Of a stretch of DNA of 64,000 bases, positions 18,732-27,087 are shown in pieces. The translations under genes were made by a program, and so were the position numbers. Each line of letters begins with the position of its first letter. The first letter of the stretch is position 1. The notes under the pieces were generated by a model. It searched no databases and was not told where the DNA came from. It worked only from the letters and a program-made list of their open reading frames with translations. The DNA is from Saprospiraceae bacterium (GTDB lineage: Bacteria > Bacteroidota > Bacteroidia > Chitinophagales > Saprospiraceae). The stretch covers positions 310,001 through 374,000 of the forward strand of contig JAWKLJ010000001.1 in NCBI GenBank assembly GCA_041392805.1. The letters run 5' to 3'.

Positions 18732-20246
18732 ATGACAATACTTAAACTTCTGACTTTTGACGCTTTTGAAAATCCTCCGTTTTCCCGGCTAGAAGGGGGA
18801 AGTCGGAAGTTGGAAAATTGCGCTCCTGAGCCTTTCCACCTTCCGATTTCCGCCTTCATAACAGCGAATGTCAAAAGTCTAGTAAAACTATTCCCTACGT
18901 ATGTTTTGCTTTTTCTTTCCTTTTCGGCAATGGCTCAGGACGGCTGGGAAATGCTTTTTAATGGAAAAGACTTCTCTAACTTTCAACAGCTTAATGGCGA
19001 AGCAACCTACAAAATTGAAAATGGAGAAATGATCGGCATTTCCAAAATGGGGACCCCTAATAGTTTCATGGCGACCAAAGCCACCTATGGCGATTTCATG
19101 TTGGAATTTGAAGTCTTCATCGAAAATGGCCTAAATTCAGGTGTTCAGATTAGGAGTTTGAGTGATAAAGCTTACCAAAATGGCAAGGTCCATGGATACC
19201 AGGTCGAAATAGAAACCAGTACCCGACGCTGGGCTGGTGGTATATTTGATGAAGGCCGAAGGGGTTGGCTCTATCCCCTGACTTACAATCCTGCGGGACA
19301 ACAGGCTTTTGTGAATGGACAATGGAACCTATACCGTATCGAGGCGATAGGATCGCACATTAGGACCTGGGTCAATGGCATCCCTTGCGCCAATCTGGTA
19401 GATGACATGACAGCAGAAGGATTTATTGCCTTTCAGGTACATGCGGTCAAAGATAAAAAGAGAGAAGGCATGACCGTGAAATGGCGAAACATCAAAATCA
19501 AAACCCAAAACCTGGAAGCGACACCAGCGGATGTAGCGGTTCCTGAAGTAAGCTACCTGACCAACCAATTGACGGAAAACGAAAAACGCAAGGGTTGGCG
19601 CCTATTGTGGGATGGAAAAACCAGCACGGGCTGGCGAGGGGCAAAATTAAATGGCTTTCCTGAAAAAGGTTGGGAGATGGAAGATGGCATTTTGAGTGTA
19701 CTGTCTTCCGATGGAGCTGAATCGAGGAACGGAGGCGATATTGTCACCACGGATCTTTATAGCAATTTTGAACTCCAACTGGATTTTAAACTGACCGAAG
19801 GGGCCAACAGCGGCATCAAATACTTCGTGGATCCCGAACTAAATAAAGGACAAGGGTCTGCGATCGGTCTGGAGTTCCAAATCCTGGATGATAAATTGCA
19901 TCCCGACGCCAAAGCGGGTGTTAATGGCAATAGAACCCTGGGCTCTCTCTACGATCTCATCCGAGCAGATAACTTATCAGAACCAAACAATAATAATAAA
20001 CGCTTTACGGGTATTAATAAATGGAACAGGGCGAGGATCGTCGTCTCCGGCGGGAAAGTAGAACACTGGCTCAACGGGCTAAAAGTGGTCGAATTTGACA
20101 GACATAGCCAAGCCTTTAAAGCCTTGGTAGAAAAAAGCAAATATGCCAAATGGCCTAATTTTGGCCGACTCCCTGCTGGCCATATCTTACTGCAGGATCA
20201 TGGCGATAAAGTGTCCTTTAAAAACATCAAAATAAGAGAACTTTAG
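18732..20246 (+). CDS. Secreted protein with two DUF1080 (3-keto-disaccharide hydrolase-like) domains
   Basis: A 504-aa exported protein with two concanavalin-like DUF1080 domains (PF06439), at about residues 70-255 and 285-504. Each starts with an LFNGKDFSNF or LWDGKTSTGW motif and ends in a KFKNI-type strand (KWRNIKIK, SFKNIKIR). Members have been linked to hydrolysis of 3-keto-glycosides or glycan binding; the substrate here is unknown. The signal peptide is odd: the ATG at 18732 follows an A-rich region typical of starts, but 43 codons of palindromic repeat separate it from the hydrophobic core (FPTYVLLFLSFSAMAQ). Removing 18752-18880 gives MTILKLLVKLFPTYVLL, a normal signal peptide. It is followed after 14 bases by a sulfatase, so the two are probably co-transcribed. 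Confidence 0.85.
   Translation: MTILKLLTFDAFENPPFSRLEGGSRKLENCAPEPFHLPISAFITANVKSLVKLFPTYVLLFLSFSAMAQDGWEMLFNGKDFSNFQQLNGEATYKIENGEMIGISKMGTPNSFMATKATYGDFMLEFEVFIENGLNSGVQIRSLSDKAYQNGKVHGYQVEIETSTRRWAGGIFDEGRRGWLYPLTYNPAGQQAFVNGQWNLYRIEAIGSHIRTWVNGIPCANLVDDMTAEGFIAFQVHAVKDKKREGMTVKWRNIKIKTQNLEATPADVAVPEVSYLTNQLTENEKRKGWRLLWDGKTSTGWRGAKLNGFPEKGWEMEDGILSVLSSDGAESRNGGDIVTTDLYSNFELQLDFKLTEGANSGIKYFVDPELNKGQGSAIGLEFQILDDKLHPDAKAGVNGNRTLGSLYDLIRADNLSEPNNNNKRFTGINKWNRARIVVSGGKVEHWLNGLKVVEFDRHSQAFKALVEKSKYAKWPNFGRLPAGHILLQDHGDKVSFKNIKIREL
18752..18880. repeat. Palindromic repeat inserted in frame in the signal-peptide region
   Basis: Outer arms GACTTTTGAC (18752-18761) and GTCAAAAGTC (18870-18879) enclose GGGGGAAGTCGGAAGTTGG facing CCACCTTCCGATTTCCGCC. 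The unit of 128 bases plus one flanking T equals 43 codons. It shares sequence with repeats at 10915-11050 and 34302-34366. It lies entirely within the coding frame of the DUF1080 gene. Confidence 0.7.
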
Positions 20247-20260
20247 TCCCTGATTGTAAT

Positions 20261-22003
20261 ATGCAAAAAAACAGTTGGTCTGCTTTTCTGTGCAAGGGGA
20301 ACTCGGAAGACGGAAATCGGAAGCCTTTTTCCCCCTTCCGCCTTCCCGCTTTGCGTCTTTTGCTTGTCCTGAGCACTTGGCTTTATGGACAATCGACTGC
20401 CGCTCAGGATGCCCATCCCAATATCATCTTCATTGCCATCGATGATATGAACGATTGGGCGGGATTTTTAAATACCCATCCACAGGTGCAGACCCCACAC
20501 ATGGACAGCCTGGCTGCTAAGGGGATCAATTTCACGAATGCCCATTGCCCTGCTCCCTTATGCGGCCCCTCGCGGAGCGCCATTCTAAGCGGCGTATGGC
20601 CCACCACCAACGGCGTATACACCAACGAGGTCAATTACCGGAAAGACCTCTCAGGCTGGGTCAGTTTGCCGGAACATTTTCGCCAAAATGGTTATTATGT
20701 GATGGGCGCTGGAAAAATATTTCATGCTGGCGGCAACAACATGCCCCAAGCAGCCTTCGATGAATATGGAGGCAAGGGCGCCGCCTCCGCGCCTTTTGCA
20801 GGGCAGGAATTGAGTATCAAAAATCAGCAGCCCTTCCACGAAGTGACCAAAAACGGAAAAACATTTTTACTCCCTCTCAATGGCATCCCTGCCGATCGGT
20901 ATTGGAGCAACAGCCATACCTTTGATTGGGGAGCCGTGGACCTGCCAGACACTTTATTTGCCGATACACAAACCGCCAATTGGGCCATCGATAAACTGCA
21001 ACAACAGCAGGACAAGCCTTTTTTCCTGGCAGTGGGTTTTGCTCGTCCTCATCAGCCACTTTTTAACCCCAAACGCTTTCATGACCGCTACCCTTTGTCG
21101 TCCATTGCGATGCCAGTGACCATCGACAATGACCTGGACGATGTGCCCAGAGCGGGGAGGGAAATTGCCCTGGCGGCAGCCACCTCCGGCCTGCATAAAA
21201 GCGTGGAAGCTTATGGAGAATGGGAACATGCCGTCTCCTCCTACCTCGCTGCGATTTCTTATGTAGATGAGTTGGTGGGAAATATCATGCAGGCCTTGAA
21301 AGCAAGCAGGTATGCCGATAATACCATTGTCGTTTTGTGGTCGGATCATGGTTGGCATTTAGGAGAAAAAGAACATTGGGGGAAAGGAACGGGCTGGTTC
21401 CGCGCCACACGTGTCCCTTTTATAATTGTACCTTCCAAACGGCATTCCCATCCAAATTTCCAGCCTAATATCCCTTGTGACCGAATGGTTAACTTATTGG
21501 ACCTGGCACCAACACTAGCGGAACTATCCAATATCCCACTTCGACAGGAATGGGAAGGAAATAGCTTGGTTCCTTTAATTCAAAACCCCGCAGAAACCTG
21601 GCAGGCCTACACCCACACTACTTTTGGTTATGGCAATCATAGCATCACTACCCCCCGCTGGCAATACTTGCACTACTTTGATGGGACCGCCGAACTATAT
21701 GACCTCCAACTGGACCCAGAAGAATTCACCAATCTGGCAAATGAACCGAAATATGCCGAAATCAAAAGGCTATTGCATACCTGGCTACCCAAAGAACCCC
21801 AATGGAAACATTTTATTCGATATCACAACTTCAAAGCCTTGGTCCCAGCCGATGGTTCCCCCCTTCGCTTATACAACCTGGCCTACCAGGACCAGGTCAA
21901 TGAGCAACAGGATGTGGCCACCGCTTATCCTCAGGTCGTGGCCAAAATTGAGGGCTGGCTGGCGACGCAACAGCCAGCCGGGAAGTATCTTTGGATGGAG
22001 TGA
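20261..22003 (+). CDS. S1-family sulfatase, iduronate-2-sulfatase-like (S1_7 type)
   Basis: A 580-aa exported sulfatase. Metal ligands are at Asp61-Asp62 (IAIDDMNDW) and the active-site motif is C101-G-P-S-R-S. The segments DDMNDW, VQTPHMDSLAAKG, MGAGKIFH, the LWSDHGWHLGEKEHWGKG ligand region and late TTPRWQYLHY are typical of the iduronate-2-sulfatase group, whose members act on 2-O-sulfated uronic acids. The signal peptide is interrupted in frame by a 63-base palindromic repeat; without it the N-terminus reads MQKNSWSAFLCLLLVLST. A TTG at 20351 could serve as an internal start. Directly after the DUF1080 gene. Confidence 0.92.
   Translation: MQKNSWSAFLCKGNSEDGNRKPFSPFRLPALRLLLVLSTWLYGQSTAAQDAHPNIIFIAIDDMNDWAGFLNTHPQVQTPHMDSLAAKGINFTNAHCPAPLCGPSRSAILSGVWPTTNGVYTNEVNYRKDLSGWVSLPEHFRQNGYYVMGAGKIFHAGGNNMPQAAFDEYGGKGAASAPFAGQELSIKNQQPFHEVTKNGKTFLLPLNGIPADRYWSNSHTFDWGAVDLPDTLFADTQTANWAIDKLQQQQDKPFFLAVGFARPHQPLFNPKRFHDRYPLSSIAMPVTIDNDLDDVPRAGREIALAAATSGLHKSVEAYGEWEHAVSSYLAAISYVDELVGNIMQALKASRYADNTIVVLWSDHGWHLGEKEHWGKGTGWFRATRVPFIIVPSKRHSHPNFQPNIPCDRMVNLLDLAPTLAELSNIPLRQEWEGNSLVPLIQNPAETWQAYTHTTFGYGNHSITTPRWQYLHYFDGTAELYDLQLDPEEFTNLANEPKYAEIKRLLHTWLPKEPQWKHFIRYHNFKALVPADGSPLRLYNLAYQDQVNEQQDVATAYPQVVAKIEGWLATQQPAGKYLWME
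20292..20354. repeat. 63-bp palindromic repeat in frame in the sulfatase signal peptide
   Basis: GCAAGGGGAACTCGGAAG on one side faces CCTTCCGCCTTCCCGCTTTGC on the other; the unit is exactly 21 codons. It belongs to the same GGAAG/CTTCC-rich family as the repeat in the gene just upstream. Confidence 0.65.
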
Positions 22004-22175
22004 AATCGTTTGCCTAATGCCGAAGAAAAGGTGGTCATCGGCCTTGTCGACCCGCAAAGCGGCGCCTTTTCGCCGATTGACGAAGTTTTGATGCTATCGA
22101 TTCGACAACCTGGACCTGGCAGATGCATTTGGTCGAATTTATTACAGATGAAAAATAATAAGCAATACCAAAAAT

Positions 22176-24074
22176 ATGATGCTGAAGACCTTTACACTCT
22201 GTTTGCTGCTTAGCTTTGGCCTAACAGCTTCAGGTCAGGAGGCAAGCCCTGTTGAAAAAGGAGACTTGCTATACGAAAATGCCTTTTCTTCGCCCAAACT
22301 GGTTGAAGACTGGACCATGGAAGGGCCGGGCCAAACGGCCTTCAAAGCGGGCTGGATGCACCTCTTTTCACCCGATGAAGAAAGTCACCATGTCTTTTGG
22401 TGCCCCGTGGATTTCCCTAGTAGTTTTGTGGCAGAATGGGAGTTGCAAAACCTAGAGACAGATGCCGGATTGTGTATTATCTTTTTTGCCGCAACAGGTA
22501 TCCATGGCGAAGATATTTTTGATCCAAGCTTAAAAAAGAGGGACGGTATTTTTAGCAAATACACCAAGAGCGATTTAAATAATTACCACATCTCTTATTA
22601 TGCCAATGCCGACGGAAATAACCGGGACACCTCCCACTTGAGGAAAAATGCCGGCTTCCACATCGTACAATCTGGTGAAATGGGCATTCCGATTACTTCT
22701 ACCGCCATCCATAGAGTGAGATTGGAAAAGCGCGCCAATCAGATTTTAATGTTTATTGACGATCGAAAGATCATTGATTGGACGGATGACGGACAGACCT
22801 ACGGCAAGGCCTTGAAAGGAGGGAAAATAGGCTTTCGGCAAATGAAGTGGACCCATTTCAGGTATCGGAATTTCAAGGTATGGGAATTGAAAAAAACGCC
22901 TCCAACAGCCGCAGCGGGCTGGGTCAGACATACCATTGATGCCTCCTCCAGCGGCGCAGATGGCGTTAAATTGGCGGATATCAATAGGGATGGAAGACCG
23001 GACATAGTAACAGGTTGGGAAGAAGGGGGCCTCACCAAACTATACCTGAACCCAGGTGCAAAGAAGGTCAAAAAGGAATGGCCCGCTGTCGTAGTAGGTC
23101 ATACCCCTAATGTTGAAGACGCTGTCTTTGCCGATATAGACAATGACGGGCGCCTGGATATTGTTAGTTGTACCGAAAACGGATCAGAAAAAATCTATAT
23201 TCAAAAGAGGCCCAAGAAAAAGTTCTTAAAAGCTGAAAAATGGACGCAAGAAGTATTGCCTGCTTCGGATGGCCGGATGATGTGGATGTATGCAGAACCC
23301 CTTCAGATTGATGGTCAGTTTGGATCAGATTTATTAGCGGCAGGCAAAGGAGAAAAAGGACAATTGGGGTGGTTTGAGGCTCCCGCTATGCCCAGCGATT
23401 TGAGCCAATGGAAATGGCACAGTATTACCCCCGTGGGGTGGGTCATGTCCATCCTGATCAGAGATATGGATAGCGATGGGGATATGGATGTGATCCTTAC
23501 CGACCGAAGGGATAACTTGCAAGCCTGCCGATGGCTCGAAAATCCAGGAAAAGGCCCTGCACAAAAAATGCCCTGGAAGAACCATGTCATCGGCGCCAAA
23601 GGGTTGGAAGTCATGTTTATGGCGATGGCCGATTTGGATGGTGATGGAAAAGAAGAAGCCGTCGTGGCCGAACGGACCAATCAAACGATTCGAATCTACA
23701 GACGCCAGGACAAAGCGGGGTTAACCTGGCAGGAACAAATCATTTCGCTACCCAAACAGACAGGCTCAGCCAAATCTGTCGAGGTAGGCGATATCAACGG
23801 TGACGGTCGCCAAGATCTGGTGATCAGCACCAATACCAATGGCCTCGATTTAGATGGCATCATTTGGCTGGATGGCAAAGACTCAGGAAAAGATGTTCTT
23901 GATGCTGATTTCCAATCTATCTCCGGCGCCCACCACGCCAAAAATGATAAAGTAGAATTGATCGACCTGGATAACGATGGCGACCTGGATGTCTTAATCT
24001 GCGAAGAAAATTATGGTTTAAATAGCGAAGGCCTGGGCGTGATCTGGTATGAGAATAAATTGAAGGAACCATAG
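22176..24074 (+). CDS. Secreted DUF1961 protein with C-terminal VCBS/FG-GAP repeats
   Basis: A 632-aa exported protein. A signal peptide (about 1-21) is followed by a concanavalin-like DUF1961 domain (about 30-245, including NNYHISYYANADGNNRDTSH). A C-terminal set of FG-GAP/VCBS repeats follows (about 255-628), with Ca-binding loops such as DINRDGRPD, DIDNDGRLD, DMDSDGDMD, DLDGDGKEE, DINGDGRQD and DLDNDGDLD. The domain pair suggests a surface or periplasmic glycan-binding or hydrolytic protein with a seven-bladed propeller. Activity is not established. Two ATGs in tandem (22176, 22179) are equally good starts. It follows the sulfatase by 172 bases, in which I see only a small palindromic section. 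Confidence 0.85.
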   Translation: MMLKTFTLCLLLSFGLTASGQEASPVEKGDLLYENAFSSPKLVEDWTMEGPGQTAFKAGWMHLFSPDEESHHVFWCPVDFPSSFVAEWELQNLETDAGLCIIFFAATGIHGEDIFDPSLKKRDGIFSKYTKSDLNNYHISYYANADGNNRDTSHLRKNAGFHIVQSGEMGIPITSTAIHRVRLEKRANQILMFIDDRKIIDWTDDGQTYGKALKGGKIGFRQMKWTHFRYRNFKVWELKKTPPTAAAGWVRHTIDASSSGADGVKLADINRDGRPDIVTGWEEGGLTKLYLNPGAKKVKKEWPAVVVGHTPNVEDAVFADIDNDGRLDIVSCTENGSEKIYIQKRPKKKFLKAEKWTQEVLPASDGRMMWMYAEPLQIDGQFGSDLLAAGKGEKGQLGWFEAPAMPSDLSQWKWHSITPVGWVMSILIRDMDSDGDMDVILTDRRDNLQACRWLENPGKGPAQKMPWKNHVIGAKGLEVMFMAMADLDGDGKEEAVVAERTNQTIRIYRRQDKAGLTWQEQIISLPKQTGSAKSVEVGDINGDGRQDLVISTNTNGLDLDGIIWLDGKDSGKDVLDADFQSISGAHHAKNDKVELIDLDNDGDLDVLICEENYGLNSEGLGVIWYENKLKEP

Positions 24075-24146
24075 CCAATACCCCCCTGCTCAACACCTCA
24101 AAACATCCCGACAGGGATGCCCCATCTGTAAAAGACGTAAACCAGA

Positions 24147-24174
24147 CCCCAGCATGCCGTTAGGTATGCCATAT
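24147..24174. repeat. 28-bp dispersed repeat, copy 1
   Basis: A 28-base sequence centred on GCATGCCGTTAGGTATGC, itself an imperfect palindrome, is identical to 41601-41628. It follows CATCCCGACAGGGATG, another short palindrome. It lies in the gap after the VCBS gene. Confidence 0.65.
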
Positions 24175-24295
24175 GCCTGTTCGGTAGAAGGCGGGCACTG
24201 GCAATAGCAAGGAGGCGAAAAGTGATTTTTAGCAAATGGGTGTAACTAAAAGACCATAAATGTAGCCGGAAAGTAAAAAAATCGTAAATTGGGGT

Positions 24296-24481
24296 ATGGA
24301 AAAAACAGTGAAAATTATTGCCTTACGAGATGATCAATCCGACTTAACCTATTGGCTAAGCAAATCTCACCAAGAACGTCTTGTGGCAATAGAAATCCTT
24401 CGTCAACAATATGTCAGACTTAAATGTATTGAGCCCAGACTTCAGAGAGTTTGTACAATTATTAATTCAGCACCAAGTTAA
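24296..24481 (+). CDS. Small protein paired with nucleotidyltransferase (possible antitoxin partner)
   Basis: A 61-aa protein starting MEKTVKIIALRDDQSDLTYW and ending with PRLQRVCTII. Small proteins with a YW..K..ERL..IE.LR.QY core and an RLQRV tail are commonly found just upstream of DUF6036-type nucleotidyltransferases. Its last 71 bases overlap the start of the downstream gene in another frame, a tight translational coupling. A TAAATTGG element a few bases before the ATG could act as a -7 box with a very short leader. A toxin-antitoxin role is possible but unproven. Confidence 0.65.
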   Translation: MEKTVKIIALRDDQSDLTYWLSKSHQERLVAIEILRQQYVRLKCIEPRLQRVCTIINSAPS

Positions 24482-24878
24482 ATATCTCGTAACTGGCGGA
24501 TATGCCGTTGGCGTTTATGGCCATCCACGCTACACTGGCGACATTGATTTTTGGGTGGAAAATTCTCGGAAAAACAGCGAAAAACTAGTAGCAGTATTCG
24601 ATGATTTTGGCCTTTCCTCGTTTGGATTGACCGCTGACCATTTTATCAAACCTGAACAAGTTATTCAAATTGGTTATCCTCCTTTTCGGATTGATATCCT
24701 AACCAGCATTGATGGTGTGGATTTTACCGAAGCTTATTTGTCCAAAAATATTATTGAGATAGACGGACTATCTGTTTTTTTTATAAGCTTGACAGACTTG
24801 AAAAAAAACAAGAAAGCTACAGGCAGAAGTATTGATCTGGATGACCTTAAAAACCTCGAGATGAAAGATAAAGAATGA
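24411..24878 (+). CDS. Nucleotidyltransferase (DUF6036/MNT-like)
   Basis: A 155-aa nucleotidyltransferase-fold protein. The signature GG at 29-30 (YLVTGGYAVGVYG) is followed by GDIDFWV with Asp44 and Asp46 as metal ligands and a third Asp95 in PFRIDIL; all three are intact. A DLKKNKKATGR segment near the C-terminus is typical of the family. Members resemble minimal nucleotidyltransferases of toxin-antitoxin-like pairs that modify tRNA or a partner protein by NMP transfer; the target here is unknown. The start ATG at 24411 overlaps the preceding gene by 71 bases. The cassette sits among carbohydrate genes with which it has no evident link. Confidence 0.85.
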   Translation: MSDLNVLSPDFREFVQLLIQHQVKYLVTGGYAVGVYGHPRYTGDIDFWVENSRKNSEKLVAVFDDFGLSSFGLTADHFIKPEQVIQIGYPPFRIDILTSIDGVDFTEAYLSKNIIEIDGLSVFFISLTDLKKNKKATGRSIDLDDLKNLEMKDKE

Positions 24879-24919
24879 GGTTTTAATATAAAATTTGCAT
24901 TTAAAACCAACTTAAAAAC

Positions 24920-26185
24920 ATGCACACCAAGAAAATCCCTCTATTCCTATTGCGGTATGTTATATTCCTATCATTCACCCTCTCGCTGGATGCCCAAACC
25001 CTAGCCATCTTTGGCTCCTCAGTCGCCAATGGTACCGGAGATATGGAAGGAACAGGCGGCTATGCCGGCCGCATCGCCAAACTCATGGAAGCCAAAGGCT
25101 GGAAGGTAGTCAATGTCTCAAAAGGAGGAGACAATACCACCAAGATCACCCCTAGAATTCACAAAGATTTATTCCCAACTAAGCCAGATTACGTCATCCT
25201 CGGTTTGTCCCTTGGCAATGAAGGTATTCGATCCAATGATCCAATTGAACAGGCGCGTGTTTTTGAAAAATACCGGGCGGGAGTCTTGCGATTGATAGAT
25301 AGTATCCAGGTGGCCGGCGCTAAACCCATCATTATGAATTGTTACGCCCACGGCTGGTTTTCGCTTGACCACTATCGGCATACCCAGGAAATGAATAAAT
25401 GGATCAACCAACTGCCCTACCCTAGCGTCAATGTGTTGGGCGCCCTCGACAATGGCGCTGGCAATTGGCCCGAAGGCTACGAAAACGATCCCTGGCATCC
25501 CAATGCCGCTGGGCATGCGGAAATGTACCTCGCCTTTGTTCCCAGCCTTTTGGAGGCAATGGCGGCAGGCAAAGTGACACCCAAGCGAGCCTTGGGAGAC
25601 GATTATACCACGCTTAAAAATAAAGCAAAAGGGTTGGCACCCGTCGTCCTCGACATTGACCAAACCATGCATTCCTTCTCTACTAGTTTCGAATTTAAAG
25701 ATGCGAGTGATGGGGTCTTACTGAGTATCATTGGCGACCAATCCAATGTCCATCTGTCGGTCAAGGAAGGGACCCTAAGCTACCAGTCATCTAATGCAGC
25801 AAGGCCTGCTACGGTGGCCTATGATGCCAAAGTCTGGAATTGCCTCACGATTGCTCATCGCTACGCCACCAAGGAAACCCTTCTATTCTTAAATGGACAA
25901 CAGATTGCTAGATTACGAGAACAAATAAGCCCACAACAAATCATTCTGGGTGGCGATGAGCAATTGGATCGCGCCAATTCAGTCGGAACCGTAGATGTCA
26001 GGCATTGGACGGTCCATCGGTCCGCCTTGAATGCGGAAGAAGCCAAAGCGCTGTATTATCATCAATTTATCCAGTCTAGCTTAGAAGTTTACATCCCCTT
26101 TGGACAATCCCTACAAAATGAAGCGCAAAGTTTGACCAAAGTAAAAATCAATCAAGCTAGTTTGAGTTTAAGTGTGGAGAAATAA
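24920..26185 (+). CDS. SGNH/GDSL-family esterase with C-terminal LamG-like domain
   Basis: A 421-aa exported protein. After a signal peptide (cleavage near DAQ, residue 26) an SGNH hydrolase domain runs to about 215: nucleophile Ser34 in IFGSSVANG, Gly in SKGGDNTT, Asn in LSLGNEG, and the Asp-His pair in DPWHPNAAGH. Residues about 245-400 look like a concanavalin/LamG beta-sandwich, probably carbohydrate binding. Such enzymes remove acetyl or other acyl groups from polysaccharides, so it likely deacylates the substrate before cleavage. It starts 41 bases after the nucleotidyltransferase gene but is functionally separate. Confidence 0.87.
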   Translation: MHTKKIPLFLLRYVIFLSFTLSLDAQTLAIFGSSVANGTGDMEGTGGYAGRIAKLMEAKGWKVVNVSKGGDNTTKITPRIHKDLFPTKPDYVILGLSLGNEGIRSNDPIEQARVFEKYRAGVLRLIDSIQVAGAKPIIMNCYAHGWFSLDHYRHTQEMNKWINQLPYPSVNVLGALDNGAGNWPEGYENDPWHPNAAGHAEMYLAFVPSLLEAMAAGKVTPKRALGDDYTTLKNKAKGLAPVVLDIDQTMHSFSTSFEFKDASDGVLLSIIGDQSNVHLSVKEGTLSYQSSNAARPATVAYDAKVWNCLTIAHRYATKETLLFLNGQQIARLREQISPQQIILGGDEQLDRANSVGTVDVRHWTVHRSALNAEEAKALYYHQFIQSSLEVYIPFGQSLQNEAQSLTKVKINQASLSLSVEK

Positions 26186-27087
26186 TAAAAGAACGGCTGA
26201 AAATGCCGTCAAAAATAAAACAAAAACGTACCTGAGCGGTCTGTATGCTAAATGCCTAAAACAAGCGCAAGGTTTGCGATGAAGGACTCCGCCATTAGCA
26301 GATTCGCCATTAAAAAACAGCCTGAAACGAAGACTGGGATGGCTTTCTCCAGTAGACCAAAAGCGGGTGCCCGCACAAAAAACTGTTTGATGTGTACAGC
26401 TTGAGTTGATTACTCAACGTGTCAAGCAAGTTTATTTCATTCAGTGTCTTCTCAACCTAGCGGTACCATATGAAGGAACTTAATAACCAGACAGGCGAAC
26501 CTTCTAAGGCTGGACAAGGCAGCGTGATGAAATTGGAAGGCGGGGGCTCTTAGATAAATGTATAATATTGATAACCAATTGAGTATAACCAAGCGGGTGG
26601 GCGGTGAAATACTGTTTGACGGAGGAGTTTATTTCACCTAGCGTTTTCCCGACCTGTCGGTACGGGACACGTTTGCTTACTTTTTTTGGCAATGAAAAAA
26701 AGTAAGTCGCCGAAGGCAACTGGAGCAAGATTTTAGACAAGGCGGATTTTGCAGTCAAACCAGTCTACCGTGCGAGGTAGATACGGGTAATTCGACGAAA
26801 AATTTAACGTAGTATAAAAGAAAATCTGCCGCTTGTAGGCAATTGAGGCCTGCCCAAACATGCTCCTAGCCGAAGATGCGTCAGGCGGCGGTTTTGGCTC
26901 CACCTTTTCCCGCGAAAAGGTGGAAAAGCAACTTTACAGCCAAGCCAAGTCCAAGCCTGCGAAAGGGAACGCTTGAAAAAACAAATATTGTTCCAAACAT
27001 CTCCTTAAAACGCTGCCCTTATTGAAGCCCCAAAAGCCATAAACAATTAAATTTAAAACTATTACAACCAACTCAATCTCCAATAAA
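26186..27087. other. 902-base gene-free stretch with mixed repeat fragments
   Basis: No convincing gene is present. At 26497-26550 there is CCTTCTAAGGCTGGACAAGG followed by a GGAAGGCGGG run, the same end sequence as at 34553 and 61691-61772. CTTACTTTTTTTGGC and GAAAAAAAGTAAG face each other near 26675-26705. Near 26857, CCAAACATGCTCCT matches the end of the MITE-like element at 44481-44666. CCACCTTTTCCCGCGAAAAGGTGG (near 26909-26932) is a near-perfect palindrome. The stretch looks like a graveyard of small elements before the next gene. Confidence 0.5.

Noticed and set aside
18479..18745. 88-codon open frame before the DUF1080 gene
   Set aside because: It covers a dispersed repeat, overlaps the next start and has no recognisable product.
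22010..22213. 67-codon open frame between the sulfatase and DUF1961 genes
   Set aside because: It overlaps the signal-peptide coding region of the next gene and resembles nothing known.
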